Shown here piece by piece: positions 1 through 8,989 of a DNA stretch of 50,180 nucleotides. The number at the start of each line of letters is the position of its first letter. Position 1 is the stretch's first letter. This DNA comes from Candidatus Izemoplasma sp. (GTDB taxonomy: Bacteria; Bacillota_I; Bacilli_A; Izemoplasmatales; Izemoplasmataceae), in NCBI GenBank assembly GCA_007131405.1, contig SLQR01000024.1:1-50180 (forward strand), given 5' to 3'. The translations under genes were made by a program, and so were the position numbers. The notes below the pieces were generated by a model. That model was not told where the DNA came from, made no database searches, and was given only the letters and a program-made list of their open reading frames with translations.

Positions 1-39
1 CTTACTTGTAAACCAAAAAAGGGGAGCGCTTTCACCAAT

Positions 40-72
40 AAAAAAAGCGACTTTCAAAAAGGAAAGTCGCTT
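40..72 (-). terminator. Intrinsic terminator of the purine permease gene
   Basis: A perfect 9-bp inverted repeat (GCGACTTTC / GAAAGTCGC, 6-base loop) lies just past the stop codon. On the minus strand it is followed by a run of seven T. Confidence 0.9.
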
Positions 73-91
73 AGTGTTATACGTTTATTAA

Positions 92-1471
92 TTAAACAAC
101 AACTGCGTTTAAAATAAAGTAAATGACGAAGAATACAAAGAGTCCATACATAATTGGATGAACCTCTTTACGGCGTTTAGTCGCTACCATAACAATTGGG
201 TAGAAAATAAACCCAATGGCAATCCCTTCAGCAATTGAGAACGTAAAGATCATAAAGACAATTGTTAAAAACGAAGGAATAACAATCGCTTTATCTTTCC
301 AGTCGATATCTTTAAGCTGAGTGACCATCAATGCCCCAACCATCACAAGTGCCATGGATGTTACAGGTGAGTAGTAAACACCTTCTTCAATATATACCCT
401 TGAGAAAATACTAATAAATGGGAACATAAAGAGTGACAATAAGAACAACCCGGCAACGGTTAAAGCCGTTAAGCCCGTACGACCACCTTGTTCAATCCCT
501 GTAGATGACTCAATATAACTCGTGACTGTGCTTGTTCCTAAAATCCCACCAGCAATCGTTCCAACTGAATCGGCCATTAACGCTTTGTTTCCATCAACAA
601 GTTCGCCTTCTTCATTAATCAAGCCAGCACGATTTCCAACTGCAATAAGCGTTCCTGCTGTATCAAAGAAATCAACAAACAAGAACGTAAAGATGATAAA
701 GATCGCTTGAGGTGCTTGGAAAAGTTCAGGAATCGCAATAAACGCTTGTCCAAATGTTTCACGCACACCTGTCCATACATTCATCGCACTATCCGGTGCA
801 ACATATGCAGGCATATATCCTACACCAAGCCAACCGAGCACAAGACCAACAATAGCGGTCGTTAAAATCGCAATAATGAGTGAGAAACGGTTCCCCATCG
901 AATAAAGCACAACAACAAGAATAAGTCCGAAAATACCAAGTAAGACGGTGGGATGCGCTAAATTTCCAAGACCAACAAGGGTTGCAGGATTCGCGACAAC
1001 GATACCAGCATTTTTTAATCCAATAAACGTAATGAAGAATCCAATCCCCGCCCCAACAGCGTATTTCAAACTCTGTGGGATTGCATTAATAATCATTCGT
1101 CTCAATCCTGAAAGGGTTAAGATAAGGAATAAAACACCAGAAATCAATACCGCTGCAAGGGCTGCTTGCCAACTCAAACCATACCCAAATACAACCGTAT
1201 ACGTAAAGAATGCATTAATTCCCATTCCAGGCGCTAGCGCCACTGGGTAGTTTGCAATCATTCCCATAATAACAGCAGCAATAACACTCGCCATTATCGT
1301 AGCAAAGAAAATACCACCATCAGGAATCCCTGCCCCACTCTCACCCAACATTTCAACATTGACAGGAATAATATAAGCCATTGCTAAAAACGTTGTAACA
1401 CCCGCTAGTAACTCCGTTTTAAGCGTTGATTTACGCTCGCGGATATGAAAAAAATTTAAAACTTTTTCCAT
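92..1471 (-). CDS. pbuG: NCS2-family guanine/hypoxanthine permease
   Basis: This is a polytopic inner-membrane purine transporter of 459 residues, the usual length for the AzgA/PbuG branch of the NCS2 family. Family motifs seen are TELLAGVTTFLAMAYI near residue 19, VDFFDTAGTL in the middle, and the STVTSYIESSTGIEQGGRTG signature that separates this branch from the uracil/xanthine permeases. The remainder is strongly hydrophobic, with many membrane segments. The start ATG follows a TAGGAGG ribosome site. It is a single gene between its own promoter, a guanine riboswitch leader and a strong terminator, so uptake should fall when guanine or hypoxanthine is plentiful. The exact base preference is inferred from the family and the riboswitch. 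Confidence 0.93.
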   Translation of the reverse strand: MEKVLNFFHIRERKSTLKTELLAGVTTFLAMAYIIPVNVEMLGESGAGIPDGGIFFATIMASVIAAVIMGMIANYPVALAPGMGINAFFTYTVVFGYGLSWQAALAAVLISGVLFLILTLSGLRRMIINAIPQSLKYAVGAGIGFFITFIGLKNAGIVVANPATLVGLGNLAHPTVLLGIFGLILVVVLYSMGNRFSLIIAILTTAIVGLVLGWLGVGYMPAYVAPDSAMNVWTGVRETFGQAFIAIPELFQAPQAIFIIFTFLFVDFFDTAGTLIAVGNRAGLINEEGELVDGNKALMADSVGTIAGGILGTSTVTSYIESSTGIEQGGRTGLTALTVAGLFLLSLFMFPFISIFSRVYIEEGVYYSPVTSMALVMVGALMVTQLKDIDWKDKAIVIPSFLTIVFMIFTFSIAEGIAIGFIFYPIVMVATKRRKEVHPIMYGLFVFFVIYFILNAVVV

Positions 1472-1518
1472 GAAAAAAATCCTCCTATTTTTTTGTTTTT
1501 GTAGTCGGTATGTACAAA

Positions 1519-1543
1519 CAAAAAAGGGAGAATCCTCTCTTTT
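1519..1543 (-). terminator. Probable riboswitch expression-platform terminator
   Basis: Just downstream of the aptamer the minus strand reads AAAGAGAG-GATT-CTCCCTTTTTT: an 8-bp stem with one A-C mismatch, followed by a T run. It is well placed to be the ligand-controlled terminator. The antiterminator partner was not worked out. Confidence 0.55.
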
Positions 1544-1550
1544 ATAAAGC

Positions 1551-1620
1551 GTATCATAGTCCCGGCGTTTACGGTGCCAGGGTAGAGACGATCAGACCTA
1601 TTTCTGATCATATACGATAC
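1551..1620 (-). promoter_or_regulatory. Purine riboswitch, guanine class
   Basis: The three-way junction is complete on the minus strand. P1 pairs GTATCGT with ATGATAC. P2 is GATCAGA/TCTGATC with a loop ending in GG. J2/3 is TCTCTACC. P3 has a loop containing CCGTAAA. J3/1 is GACTATG. The GG of L2 and the CC of L3 give the expected kissing contact. The base that pairs with the ligand, in GACTATG, is C, which marks guanine/hypoxanthine binders; adenine switches carry T there. The aptamer sits 80 bases before the permease start. Confidence 0.95.
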
Positions 1621-1631
1621 CAACTGATTTT

Positions 1632-1660
1632 ATTTTACTTTACAGAAACAAGATAATCAA
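1632..1660 (-). promoter_or_regulatory. Promoter of the riboswitch-permease unit
   Basis: TTGATT, 17-base spacer, TAAAAT on the minus strand, ending about 12 bases before the aptamer. Confidence 0.6.
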
Positions 1661-1679
1661 TAGTAAAAACGGAGAATTT

Positions 1680-2321
1680 TTACAATCCCTTCTTACCTAT
1701 AAATTTTTCATTTAAATAAAGCGTTAAGGCAATCATAAACGACGTCCCAACAATAATCAGTACCCCGCTTACTAACCAAAAGGTTTGTGGTAATAACTGA
1801 ATCAACACATCGTCGTGACGAAGGATCCAATCATCATTATCAAAAAACAACAAATGAAACCACGTAAATATCCGGTTAAAATCAATCAAAAACCACGTTC
1901 CCACAAACGCGATAAACCCAAGTGGCAACCAAAAACTATTCCGTACAGTCTCATAAAAATAGGTCCGGTTCTTTAAGTACATGAAATACCCAGCAGCCGC
2001 CACAAATACAACACCAACCGTACTAATAACTCGTAGCATCGTGTATACATCTTTGACATCTTCCATGTGACGAATTTCAATATCGCGCATTAAAACCGAT
2101 TCATCGCCTTCATTTGCCCCGAATGTTAAATCATCATGACGATAATTCAAATAATCCATTAATTGCTTTGCCACATAATCATGATCAAACTCAATATCAT
2201 CATGACTTGCATACAAACCTTTCGATAAGCTCATATAAGGCATGGTCGTCAAAAGCGACGCAAAAAACATCAGCCAGACCACAGGATAAAAAATTCGCAT
2301 CAACCAGCGTAAAATTTTCAT
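1680..2321 (-). CDS. DUF1461/TIGR01906 family integral membrane protein
   Basis: A 213-residue membrane protein of unknown function. Hydrophobic segments lie at about residues 8-28, 93-115, 128-150 and 180-203. A charged, probably outward-facing region (about 35-92) carries acidic/His stretches and a HMEDVKDVY motif. The pattern FHLLFFDNDDW followed by LLPQTFW matches the TIGR01906 family as I know it. The start overlaps the purB stop by 4 bases, so it is the last gene of the operon. I see no strong hairpin after its stop. Function cannot be inferred from the purine neighbours. Confidence 0.8.
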   Translation of the reverse strand: MKILRWLMRIFYPVVWLMFFASLLTTMPYMSLSKGLYASHDDIEFDHDYVAKQLMDYLNYRHDDLTFGANEGDESVLMRDIEIRHMEDVKDVYTMLRVISTVGVVFVAAAGYFMYLKNRTYFYETVRNSFWLPLGFIAFVGTWFLIDFNRIFTWFHLLFFDNDDWILRHDDVLIQLLPQTFWLVSGVLIIVGTSFMIALTLYLNEKFIGKKGL

Positions 2322-3622
2322 GAAGCATCCTCTCCAAAGACGCGTGTAAAGATTGTATCAACTTCACGCAAATAATAATCCAATGTAAAGCAACGTTCAA
2401 CGTCTTCCGTGTTCAGTTTACGCATAATTGCTTCATTATCAAGCAACAACCCCTTGAAATCAACAGCTTCTTCGTATGCTTTAAAGGCAATAGGTTGAAC
2501 CAAATCATACGCTTCTTCACGCGATAATCCCGCATGAATAAGAGCATTCAAAACACGCTGAGAAAAAATAACTCCATGCGTGATGTAGATATTGTTCTCC
2601 ATGCGTTTCGGATAAACAACCAACGTATCTAATACCTTAGTGTAACGACCGAGCATATAATCAAGCAGTTGTAAAGCATCGGGGATAACGACACGTTCTA
2701 CGGATGAATGCGATATGTCGCGTTCATGCCACAAAGCAATGTTCTCATGCACCGTCGATAAATACCCACGCATCATTCGTGAACACCCACACATATTTTC
2801 TGAGGCAATCGGATTTTTTTTATGCGGCATTGCCGACGACCCTTTTTGCCCTTTTGAAAAATACTCCGACACTTCGCCGACTTCTGTACGCATTAAATGG
2901 CGAACCTCTAATGCAATCTTTTCAATGCCCGACGCGATTAAAGTTAGACTGTTCATGTACTCCGCGTGACGATCACGCTGCAAGGTTTGTGTTGATATGT
3001 TGGCACTGCTTAGTCCGAGTAATTGGCACACTTCATCTTGGATAAAAGGCGGTGTATGGGCAAAATTGCCCACAGCACCGCTTATCTTTCCAACTTCAAT
3101 CACCTTGCGCGCCGCATCAAAACGGCGACGATGACGCTTAAAATCTTCATAGTATAAAGCAAACTTTAAGCCAAACGCGGTCACATCAGCATGAATCCCA
3201 TGGGTTCGCCCTATGCATGGTGTTTTACGGTAAGTATTCGCTAAACGTTTTAACACATCCATAAAAGCATCGAGGCGTGCGTCAATAAGCCCATTCGCTT
3301 CTTTGTAAATGGTGCTCATTGCTGTATCCACAACATCGGTACTCGTTAACCCATAATGAAACCATTTCTTCTCATCACCAAGCGTTTCCCCAACAGCACG
3401 GGTAAACGCAATGACATCATGCTTAGTAACCTGCTCAAGTTCGATAATACGATCCACATCGATACGCGCATGGTTAATGACGGCCTCAACCGCTTCTTTA
3501 GGAATCAATTCCAGTTTAGCAAATGCTTTTAATGAAGCTATTTCTACATCTAAGAACGCTTTGAATTTTCGTTTGTCATCAAAGAGTTCTGTCATTAGTT
3601 GATTGCGGTATCGTTCAATCAT
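2318..3622 (-). CDS. purB: Adenylosuccinate lyase
   Basis: This 434-residue cytosolic homotetramer cleaves SAICAR and adenylosuccinate in purine synthesis. The superfamily signature GSSAMPHKKNP is at residues 261-271, with the catalytic serine in its flexible loop. GRTHG at 139-142 supplies a catalytic His (H141), and TSTDVVDT at 93-100 is the usual substrate motif. Length is normal. The start is the ATG after AAGGTGAT. It lies 20 bases after folD and overlaps the DUF1461 gene by 4, so all are probably co-transcribed. purA, the enzyme before it in AMP synthesis, is encoded separately at 15280. Confidence 0.97.
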   Translation of the reverse strand: MIERYRNQLMTELFDDKRKFKAFLDVEIASLKAFAKLELIPKEAVEAVINHARIDVDRIIELEQVTKHDVIAFTRAVGETLGDEKKWFHYGLTSTDVVDTAMSTIYKEANGLIDARLDAFMDVLKRLANTYRKTPCIGRTHGIHADVTAFGLKFALYYEDFKRHRRRFDAARKVIEVGKISGAVGNFAHTPPFIQDEVCQLLGLSSANISTQTLQRDRHAEYMNSLTLIASGIEKIALEVRHLMRTEVGEVSEYFSKGQKGSSAMPHKKNPIASENMCGCSRMMRGYLSTVHENIALWHERDISHSSVERVVIPDALQLLDYMLGRYTKVLDTLVVYPKRMENNIYITHGVIFSQRVLNALIHAGLSREEAYDLVQPIAFKAYEEAVDFKGLLLDNEAIMRKLNTEDVERCFTLDYYLREVDTIFTRVFGEDAS

Positions 3623-3642
3623 AGTATCACCTTATCTTATCT

Positions 3643-4494
3643 TTATTTGTCTTCAATCATTAAGAAACATTCAATCGTGTTTTGTAACAGTGAAGCAATG
3701 GTCATTGGACCAACGCCACCGGGAACAGGTGTAATAAATGATGCTTTTTCCTTCACGGCCTCAAAATCTACATCACCAACAAGTTTATCATCAACACGGT
3801 TTACCCCAACATCAATGACAATGGCGCCTTCTTTAACCATGTCCGCTGTGACCATGTTCGGGCGACCAACTGCGGCAACAAGAATGTCTGCTTGAAGTGC
3901 TAACTCTTTCATGTTTTGCGTACGTGAATGGGCAATGGTAACTGTTGCATGTTCTTTTAATAAAAGCATCGCCACAGGTTTACCTACAATGTTGCTGCGT
4001 CCAATAACTAACGCATTTTTTCCTTTAATTTCTGTGTTCGTGCTTTTTAACATTGTCATAATCCCTTTCGGTGTAGCTGGCAAAATACCAGGTGTTCCTA
4101 AGTGAACTGAGGCAACGTTTAAGGGATGGAATCCATCCACATCTTTTTCTTGTTTAATGGCATTAATGACCTTATTGTCATCAATATGCCCTGGTACAGG
4201 CAGCTGAACTAAAATCCCATGCACATCGTCATCGTTATTTAACTCATGAATGAGATTAAGCAGTTCTTCTTCGGTAATGCTTTCTTCTTTGCGCATCAAT
4301 GTGCTTTTCATCCCCGCGCGTAAACATGCGCGTTCTTTGGCTTTTACATAGGATAAACTTGCAGGATCTTCGCCAATAATGATTACCACTAAATGTGGCA
4401 CCTTGTTAAACTTTTCTTTTAGTTTTGCAACTTCCTCTTTTACTTCTTGACGAATCGTTTTTGATAATTCTTTTCCACTAATAATATTACTCAT
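3643..4494 (-). CDS. folD: Bifunctional methylene-THF dehydrogenase/methenyl-THF cyclohydrolase
   Basis: This cytosolic enzyme interconverts methylene-, methenyl- and formyl-tetrahydrofolate with NADP. Visible signatures are SYVKAKERAC with the catalytic Tyr and Lys (Y49, K53 with the start used here), DVDGFHPLN, the nucleotide loop GRSNIVGKPVA, and the C-terminal PVPGGVGPMT. I chose the second in-frame ATG because AAGGAG abuts the first ATG and lies 6 bases before the second; the longer form has 285 residues instead of 283. It is in the same run as fhs and purB, and the formyl-THF it makes feeds purine synthesis. Confidence 0.96.
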   Translation of the reverse strand: MSNIISGKELSKTIRQEVKEEVAKLKEKFNKVPHLVVIIIGEDPASLSYVKAKERACLRAGMKSTLMRKEESITEEELLNLIHELNNDDDVHGILVQLPVPGHIDDNKVINAIKQEKDVDGFHPLNVASVHLGTPGILPATPKGIMTMLKSTNTEIKGKNALVIGRSNIVGKPVAMLLLKEHATVTIAHSRTQNMKELALQADILVAAVGRPNMVTADMVKEGAIVIDVGVNRVDDKLVGDVDFEAVKEKASFITPVPGGVGPMTIASLLQNTIECFLMIEDK

Positions 4495-4511
4495 AGTCAT
4501 CTCCTTAAACT

Positions 4512-5078
4512 CTATTTTTTGTTGTTTTTATACTCATGATCTAAAATAGCGTAATGCACCATGTTAATCCAATCGCCTTCTTTGCTCCGTTCGGATTCTA
4601 GAAACACACCCTCTTTACGCATGCCGACACGCTCCATTACACGGCCGCTTGCAGGGTTTCGATCATCGTGACACGCTGTTATGCGGTGAACATGAACGTC
4701 ATTAAATAAAAATGCAATAACGGCTTCAAGTGCACTTGTCATGATGCCTTTATTCCAATACTTATACCCTAAACAATAACCCATTTCAACATGCTCATTT
4801 GGTTGATCAACACGAATCACATCAATCGACCCAATCGCTTCATTTGTGTTAATATCGGCGATTGCCCAGCGATAGGTAAATGGCTTTTGATATGCGTCAA
4901 CCCACTGAGTGAGAATGGTGTTTGTATCTTCGATTGTTTTATGGGGAAACCATCTAAGGTAAGTCGTAACACGTGCATCTGTGGTCCAGTTTTTAAGCAT
5001 TGATGAAGCATCGTCCATCGTAAACGGACGCAATACACATTTTTTGGTTCTTAAGGTACTCGGTGCTCGGTTGTTCAT
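4512..5078 (-). CDS. GNAT-family N-acetyltransferase, RimJ/RimL type
   Basis: A 188-residue acetyltransferase of the RimJ/RimL-like GNAT subgroup (known members acetylate ribosomal protein N termini, but many have other targets). It starts with the typical LRTKKCVLRPFTMDDA strand-helix. The acetyl-CoA loop region is YWNKGIMTSAL, and the family RITACHDDRNPASGRVMERVGM motif follows. It is packed 2 bases after the flavin reductase gene and 17 before folD, so it is a middle gene of the operon. Its substrate cannot be told from sequence. Confidence 0.85.
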   Translation of the reverse strand: MNNRAPSTLRTKKCVLRPFTMDDASSMLKNWTTDARVTTYLRWFPHKTIEDTNTILTQWVDAYQKPFTYRWAIADINTNEAIGSIDVIRVDQPNEHVEMGYCLGYKYWNKGIMTSALEAVIAFLFNDVHVHRITACHDDRNPASGRVMERVGMRKEGVFLESERSKEGDWINMVHYAILDHEYKNNKK

Positions 5079-5080
5079 CG

Positions 5081-5587
5081 CTATTCTTCCAGCATGTAAC
5101 TTTCAACAATTTCACCGTAAAAAACAATGTGTGTGTCGTGGTTTGGATAATAACGAGCTTTAATATCATCCGGGATGAGCGCAGGTTCCATCGATTGTCG
5201 ATACAGGATTTTGCACTCATACTGAAGTTTACAGTCGGCAAGGATTGGTGTATTAACTTGACGTGCAGGTTTTAACGTAAGGTTTGCTTTTTTAAACTTA
5301 TCGATATCTCGACCTGACTCGGTTCCTGCAATCTTTAACGCTTCACGCACATCTTGTTCAACCGGAACGTTAATCGTAAAGTCTTCCGCCTGAAGTAACA
5401 CATCATAGGTATACCGTGAATAGCGCACATACGCAATAAAAACAGGTTTTCCCCACAACACGCCAATGTGACCCCAAGCAATGGTCATCGTATTGGTTAC
5501 ATCATTCCCTTTTGCGGTAATAAATACCCCTTTTGGTAATTGTTTTAACAATGCTTCGCTATGTTTTTGATAACGGTCAATCATCAT
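5081..5587 (-). CDS. Flavin reductase-like (FMN-binding split-barrel) protein
   Basis: A 168-residue protein of the flavoredoxin/flavin reductase-like family. The N-terminal KGVFITAKGNDVTNTMTIAWG strand pair and FTINVP correspond to the FMN-binding part of the fold. Such proteins bind FMN and transfer electrons from NAD(P)H or donor proteins; the partner here is unknown. The stop lies 2 bases before the next start. The ORF begins with two consecutive ATGs, and the second (5584) has the slightly better distance to AGAGGTGG, so the true start may be one codon in. Confidence 0.82.
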   Translation of the reverse strand: MMIDRYQKHSEALLKQLPKGVFITAKGNDVTNTMTIAWGHIGVLWGKPVFIAYVRYSRYTYDVLLQAEDFTINVPVEQDVREALKIAGTESGRDIDKFKKANLTLKPARQVNTPILADCKLQYECKILYRQSMEPALIPDDIKARYYPNHDTHIVFYGEIVESYMLEE

Positions 5588-5594
5588 ACCACCT

Positions 5595-7082
5595 CTAGTA
5601 TAACTCAGAATATTTTTCTTTTAAATAACGAATATAATACTTTGGATCAAAGGCTTCGCCTGTGACGTCTTTTAGAATTTCAAGGGGCTTCTTACTTGAG
5701 CCAAATTGATGAATTTTTTCTTCTAGCCAAACATTAATTGCTTTGATGTTATTTTCACGGATCAAGGCATCAAAATCAATGTCGTCGCGCATCGTATAAT
5801 AGATTTGTGCCGCATAAGCACTACCTAAAGCGTAGGTTGGGAAATACCCAAACATTCCAGCACTCCAATGCACATCTTGTAAAATACCATCGCTATCCTT
5901 TGTTGGTTCAATGTTTAAATACTGTTTCATTTTTGCGTTCCAGATTGCTGGCAATTCATCTAAATCAACGCCTTCATCAAAAATCATGCGTTCAATTTCA
6001 TAACGGATTAGAATATGAAGCGGGTAGGTAAGTTCATCGGCTTCAACACGAATGAAGGATTCATCGACTTTATTGATCCCACGATAAAATTGTTCGAGTG
6101 AGACCTTATTGAGTTGCTCAGGAAAAATTGATTTGAGCTTATCATAATGTGCTTCCCAGAACATTCGACTACGCCCTACCATGTTTTCGTAGAAACGTGA
6201 TTGTGATTCGTGAATACCCATTGAGGCTCCACCGTTTAAATTCGTCATGTCAAATTTTTCATCAATTTGTTGTTCATAAAGCGCATGACCAAGTTCATGA
6301 ATTCCTGCAAAGATACTTGAGAATAAAAGGTTTTCTAAGTAACGCACGGTAAAGCGAACATCTTTTGAATGGGTATTCCATGTAAAAGGATGCACACTTT
6401 CTTTTAAACGACCTCGATTATAGTCATAGTGGAAAACATCCATTAAGTATTCGACAAATGCTTTCTGTTTCTTAGTGTCGTATGCGGTCGTTATAAATGC
6501 GTCCTCTTCATCTTTTTTCTTTTTCAGGACTTCCTTTACAAACGGAACCAAATCTTTCTTAATCGCATCAAAGAATTGATCATAGAGCTCCATTGTCATG
6601 CCTTCTTCAAAATCATCAAGCAAGACGTTATACTTATCTTCGCGATCTGAACGGAACTCAATTTGTTTTTTCTTCGCTTCAATAATCTTTTTGAGATACG
6701 GTTTGAACTGATCATAATCATCATTTTCTTTTGCTTCTTCCCAAACACGTTGACTCAAGTTAATAAGTTTTGAATAATCAACATACTCTTGCTTCGGAAT
6801 TTTGACAATCTTGTCTAAACTTTTCTTTGCTTTTAAGACTTCTTTTTTTTGAAGTTCATCGAGTTCATCCATGCGGTTTAAGAGTTCCGCAATCACACCT
6901 TGGTATTCTTCTGAAACGGCTAAAGAAAAAGATTCTCCACTAATGATACTTAATAGATCTGCACGATGTGGAAAGCATTCTTTCGGCGCTTCGGTGTTCG
7001 AATCCCATGATGCAATGCTTAACACCATGCCATACGCTTTTTGCTTCTTTTGTATCGCTTTAAACTGATTAAAAAGCTCCAT
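5595..7082 (-). CDS. M32-family metallocarboxypeptidase
   Basis: A 495-residue cytosolic zinc carboxypeptidase of family M32 (Taq carboxypeptidase type), of normal length. The zinc motif HELGHALYEQ lies at about residue 262, and HESQSRFYEN about 29 residues later supplies the third ligand Glu. I chose ATG at 7082 over an upstream GTG (7091) because GAGG sits 8 bases before the ATG and almost touches the GTG. It is the first gene after the fhs terminator. There is little room for a new promoter between them, so it may depend on readthrough from fhs. Confidence 0.93.
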   Translation of the reverse strand: MELFNQFKAIQKKQKAYGMVLSIASWDSNTEAPKECFPHRADLLSIISGESFSLAVSEEYQGVIAELLNRMDELDELQKKEVLKAKKSLDKIVKIPKQEYVDYSKLINLSQRVWEEAKENDDYDQFKPYLKKIIEAKKKQIEFRSDREDKYNVLLDDFEEGMTMELYDQFFDAIKKDLVPFVKEVLKKKKDEEDAFITTAYDTKKQKAFVEYLMDVFHYDYNRGRLKESVHPFTWNTHSKDVRFTVRYLENLLFSSIFAGIHELGHALYEQQIDEKFDMTNLNGGASMGIHESQSRFYENMVGRSRMFWEAHYDKLKSIFPEQLNKVSLEQFYRGINKVDESFIRVEADELTYPLHILIRYEIERMIFDEGVDLDELPAIWNAKMKQYLNIEPTKDSDGILQDVHWSAGMFGYFPTYALGSAYAAQIYYTMRDDIDFDALIRENNIKAINVWLEEKIHQFGSSKKPLEILKDVTGEAFDPKYYIRYLKEKYSELY

Positions 7083-7111
7083 TTCATTCACCTCACTGGT
7101 TTTCTTTTATA

Positions 7112-7146
7112 AGAATAAAAAGGGTGCGCATCGAGCGATACGCACC
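7112..7146 (-). terminator. Intrinsic terminator after fhs
   Basis: Minus strand: stem GGTGCGTATC/GATGCGCACC (10 bp with one wobble), 4-base loop, then CTTTTT. It sits between fhs and the carboxypeptidase gene, about 30 bases before the latter's start. Confidence 0.85.
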
Positions 7147-7152
7147 TCTAAA

Positions 7153-8826
7153 TTAGAATAATCCTTTGGCGTTTCCGTCTTCGTCGATGTCCATTTGCAT
7201 CGCAGCCGGTTCTTTTGGTAACCCAGGCATGGTCATCATTTCGCCGGTCAAAGCAACAATGAAGCCTGCACCAATGGATGGACGTAATTCACGAACGGTA
7301 ATGTCAAAATCTCTCGGACGTCCATACACTTTCGGGTCATCTGATAAACTCATTTGTGTTTTTGCCATACAAACTTGAAGTTTATCCCAACCTTCTTTCT
7401 TGAATTTTCTTAATTGGGTCTGTGCCGCTTTGCTAAAGTTTACGCCTTTAGCGCCATAAACGGTTTTACAGATTTTTTCAATTTTCACTTCAAGTGGGTC
7501 TTCCATGTCATACATGCGCGTAAATTGTTTGGTGTTATTGTCAATCTGATCAATAACTTTATGCGCTAAGTCCATCGCACCTTCTCCACCTTTTTCCCAT
7601 ACTTGAGAAACAGAGTACGGGTGGTTGTTATTCCCTAACCACGATTCTAATGCTTCAACTTCAGCATCGGTATCGTTTACGAAATGGTTAATGGCAACAA
7701 CATAAGGTAAGTTAAATGCTTGAATGGTTTCGATGTGTTTTTCTAAATTCTCAATACCTTTTTTAAGGGCATCAACATTTTCTTCACCAAGATTGTTTTT
7801 CTTCACACCACCATGCATCTTAAGGGCACGAATAGTCGCAACAATTACGACTGCACTTGGATCAAAGCCTGCTTGTTGGGTTTTAATATCTAAGAACTTC
7901 TCAGCCCCTAAGTCTGCCCCAAAACCAGCTTCGGTAATGACATAGTCTGCTAATTTTCTTCCCATGTTTGTCGCAATGATGCTGTTGCATCCATGAGCAA
8001 TGTTGGCAAATGGTCCACCATGAACAAGCGCTGGAGTGTTTTCAAGCGTTTGAACAAGGTTTGGTTTAATCGCATCTTTAAGAATCAGCGTTACCGCCCC
8101 TTCAGCGCCTAAGTCACCAACAGTTACGGCTTTACGGTCATACGTATACCCTAGCACGATACGGCGAACACGTTCTTTAAGATCGTTTAAGTCCTTAGCC
8201 AATGTCACCACGGCCATAATTTCACTTGCTACTGAGATGTTAAATCCATCTTCACGTGGCAATGAGTTTCCGATTCCTCCAAGGCCAACAATAACTTGAC
8301 GTAGGGCACGGTCGTTCATATCCAAGCAGCGTTTCCACGAAATACGACGCGGGTCAATGTTTAAGGCATTCCCTTGATGAATGTGGTTATCAATCATCGC
8401 ACTAATCGCATTGTTCGCGGTTGTGATTGCATGAATATCTCCAGTAAAGTGTAAGTTTAAATCTTCCATTGGTACAACTTGAGCATAACCGCCACCAGCC
8501 GCACCACCTTTAACACCCATAACTGGACCAAATGATGGTTCACGGAGTGCGATAATTGCATTCTTACCAATTTTATTGAATGCTTGTCCTAATCCAACCG
8601 TTGTTGTTGATTTTCCTTCACCTGCAGGTGTTGGATTAATTGCTGTAACTAAAATAACTTTTCCATCTTTTCCCCCAGCAAGACGTTTTTGAACGTCTAA
8701 CTTGATCTTCGCTTTATAATCTCCATAAAGCTCAATATCATCTTGTGACAAACCAAGACGTTTTGCAATGTCCACAATTTTATCCATCTTAGCCTGCTGG
8801 GCAATCTTTAAATCAATATTTTCCAT
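7153..8826 (-). CDS. fhs: Formate-tetrahydrofolate ligase
   Basis: This 557-residue cytosolic enzyme makes 10-formyl-THF from formate, ATP and THF. The ATP loop [17 protein letters not shown] starts at residue 66, and the sequence aligns to the family end to end ([52 protein letters not shown]). A GGAGG site precedes the ATG. It is the promoter-proximal gene of the minus-strand run that also carries folD and purB, so formate can be routed into purine and methylene-THF supply. A terminator behind it suggests that fhs is made in excess over the genes that follow. Confidence 0.97.
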   Translation of the reverse strand: MENIDLKIAQQAKMDKIVDIAKRLGLSQDDIELYGDYKAKIKLDVQKRLAGGKDGKVILVTAINPTPAGEGKSTTTVGLGQAFNKIGKNAIIALREPSFGPVMGVKGGAAGGGYAQVVPMEDLNLHFTGDIHAITTANNAISAMIDNHIHQGNALNIDPRRISWKRCLDMNDRALRQVIVGLGGIGNSLPREDGFNISVASEIMAVVTLAKDLNDLKERVRRIVLGYTYDRKAVTVGDLGAEGAVTLILKDAIKPNLVQTLENTPALVHGGPFANIAHGCNSIIATNMGRKLADYVITEAGFGADLGAEKFLDIKTQQAGFDPSAVVIVATIRALKMHGGVKKNNLGEENVDALKKGIENLEKHIETIQAFNLPYVVAINHFVNDTDAEVEALESWLGNNNHPYSVSQVWEKGGEGAMDLAHKVIDQIDNNTKQFTRMYDMEDPLEVKIEKICKTVYGAKGVNFSKAAQTQLRKFKKEGWDKLQVCMAKTQMSLSDDPKVYGRPRDFDITVRELRPSIGAGFIVALTGEMMTMPGLPKEPAAMQMDIDEDGNAKGLF

Positions 8827-8864
8827 AGTTAAGCCTCCATTCTTATTGTTACTATCAATTATTT

Positions 8865-8893
8865 ATTATTGCATACTTTTTCATCACTTTCAA
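8865..8893 (-). promoter_or_regulatory. Promoter of fhs
   Basis: Minus strand TTGAAA, 17-base spacer, AATAAT, about 40 bases before the fhs start. It diverges from the aroA promoter. Confidence 0.65.
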
Positions 8894-8924
8894 CCTAAAA
8901 GTAAAACGCTTTCAAAAGTAATGA

Positions 8925-8953
8925 TTTAGAAAAAAACCTTAGTATTGTATAAT
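8925..8953 (+). promoter_or_regulatory. Promoter of the aro operon
   Basis: TTTAGA, 17-base spacer, perfect TATAAT, about 37 bases before the aroA ATG. The -10 lies inside the longer aroA reading frame, which argues against the upstream TTG start at 8945. Confidence 0.75.
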
Positions 8954-8989
8954 GAAATTGTTACTAAGAAAGGTGAAAGGAGGCTCTTC

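Noticed and set aside
948-1250. Plus-strand 100-codon frame inside the purine permease gene
   Set aside because: Antisense shadow of a clear NCS2 permease; no ribosome site or family motif.
8945-8989. Upstream TTG start for aroA
   Set aside because: It lies on the -10 element and would precede transcription start. The ATG at 8990 has AAAGGAGG and gives the normal N-terminus.
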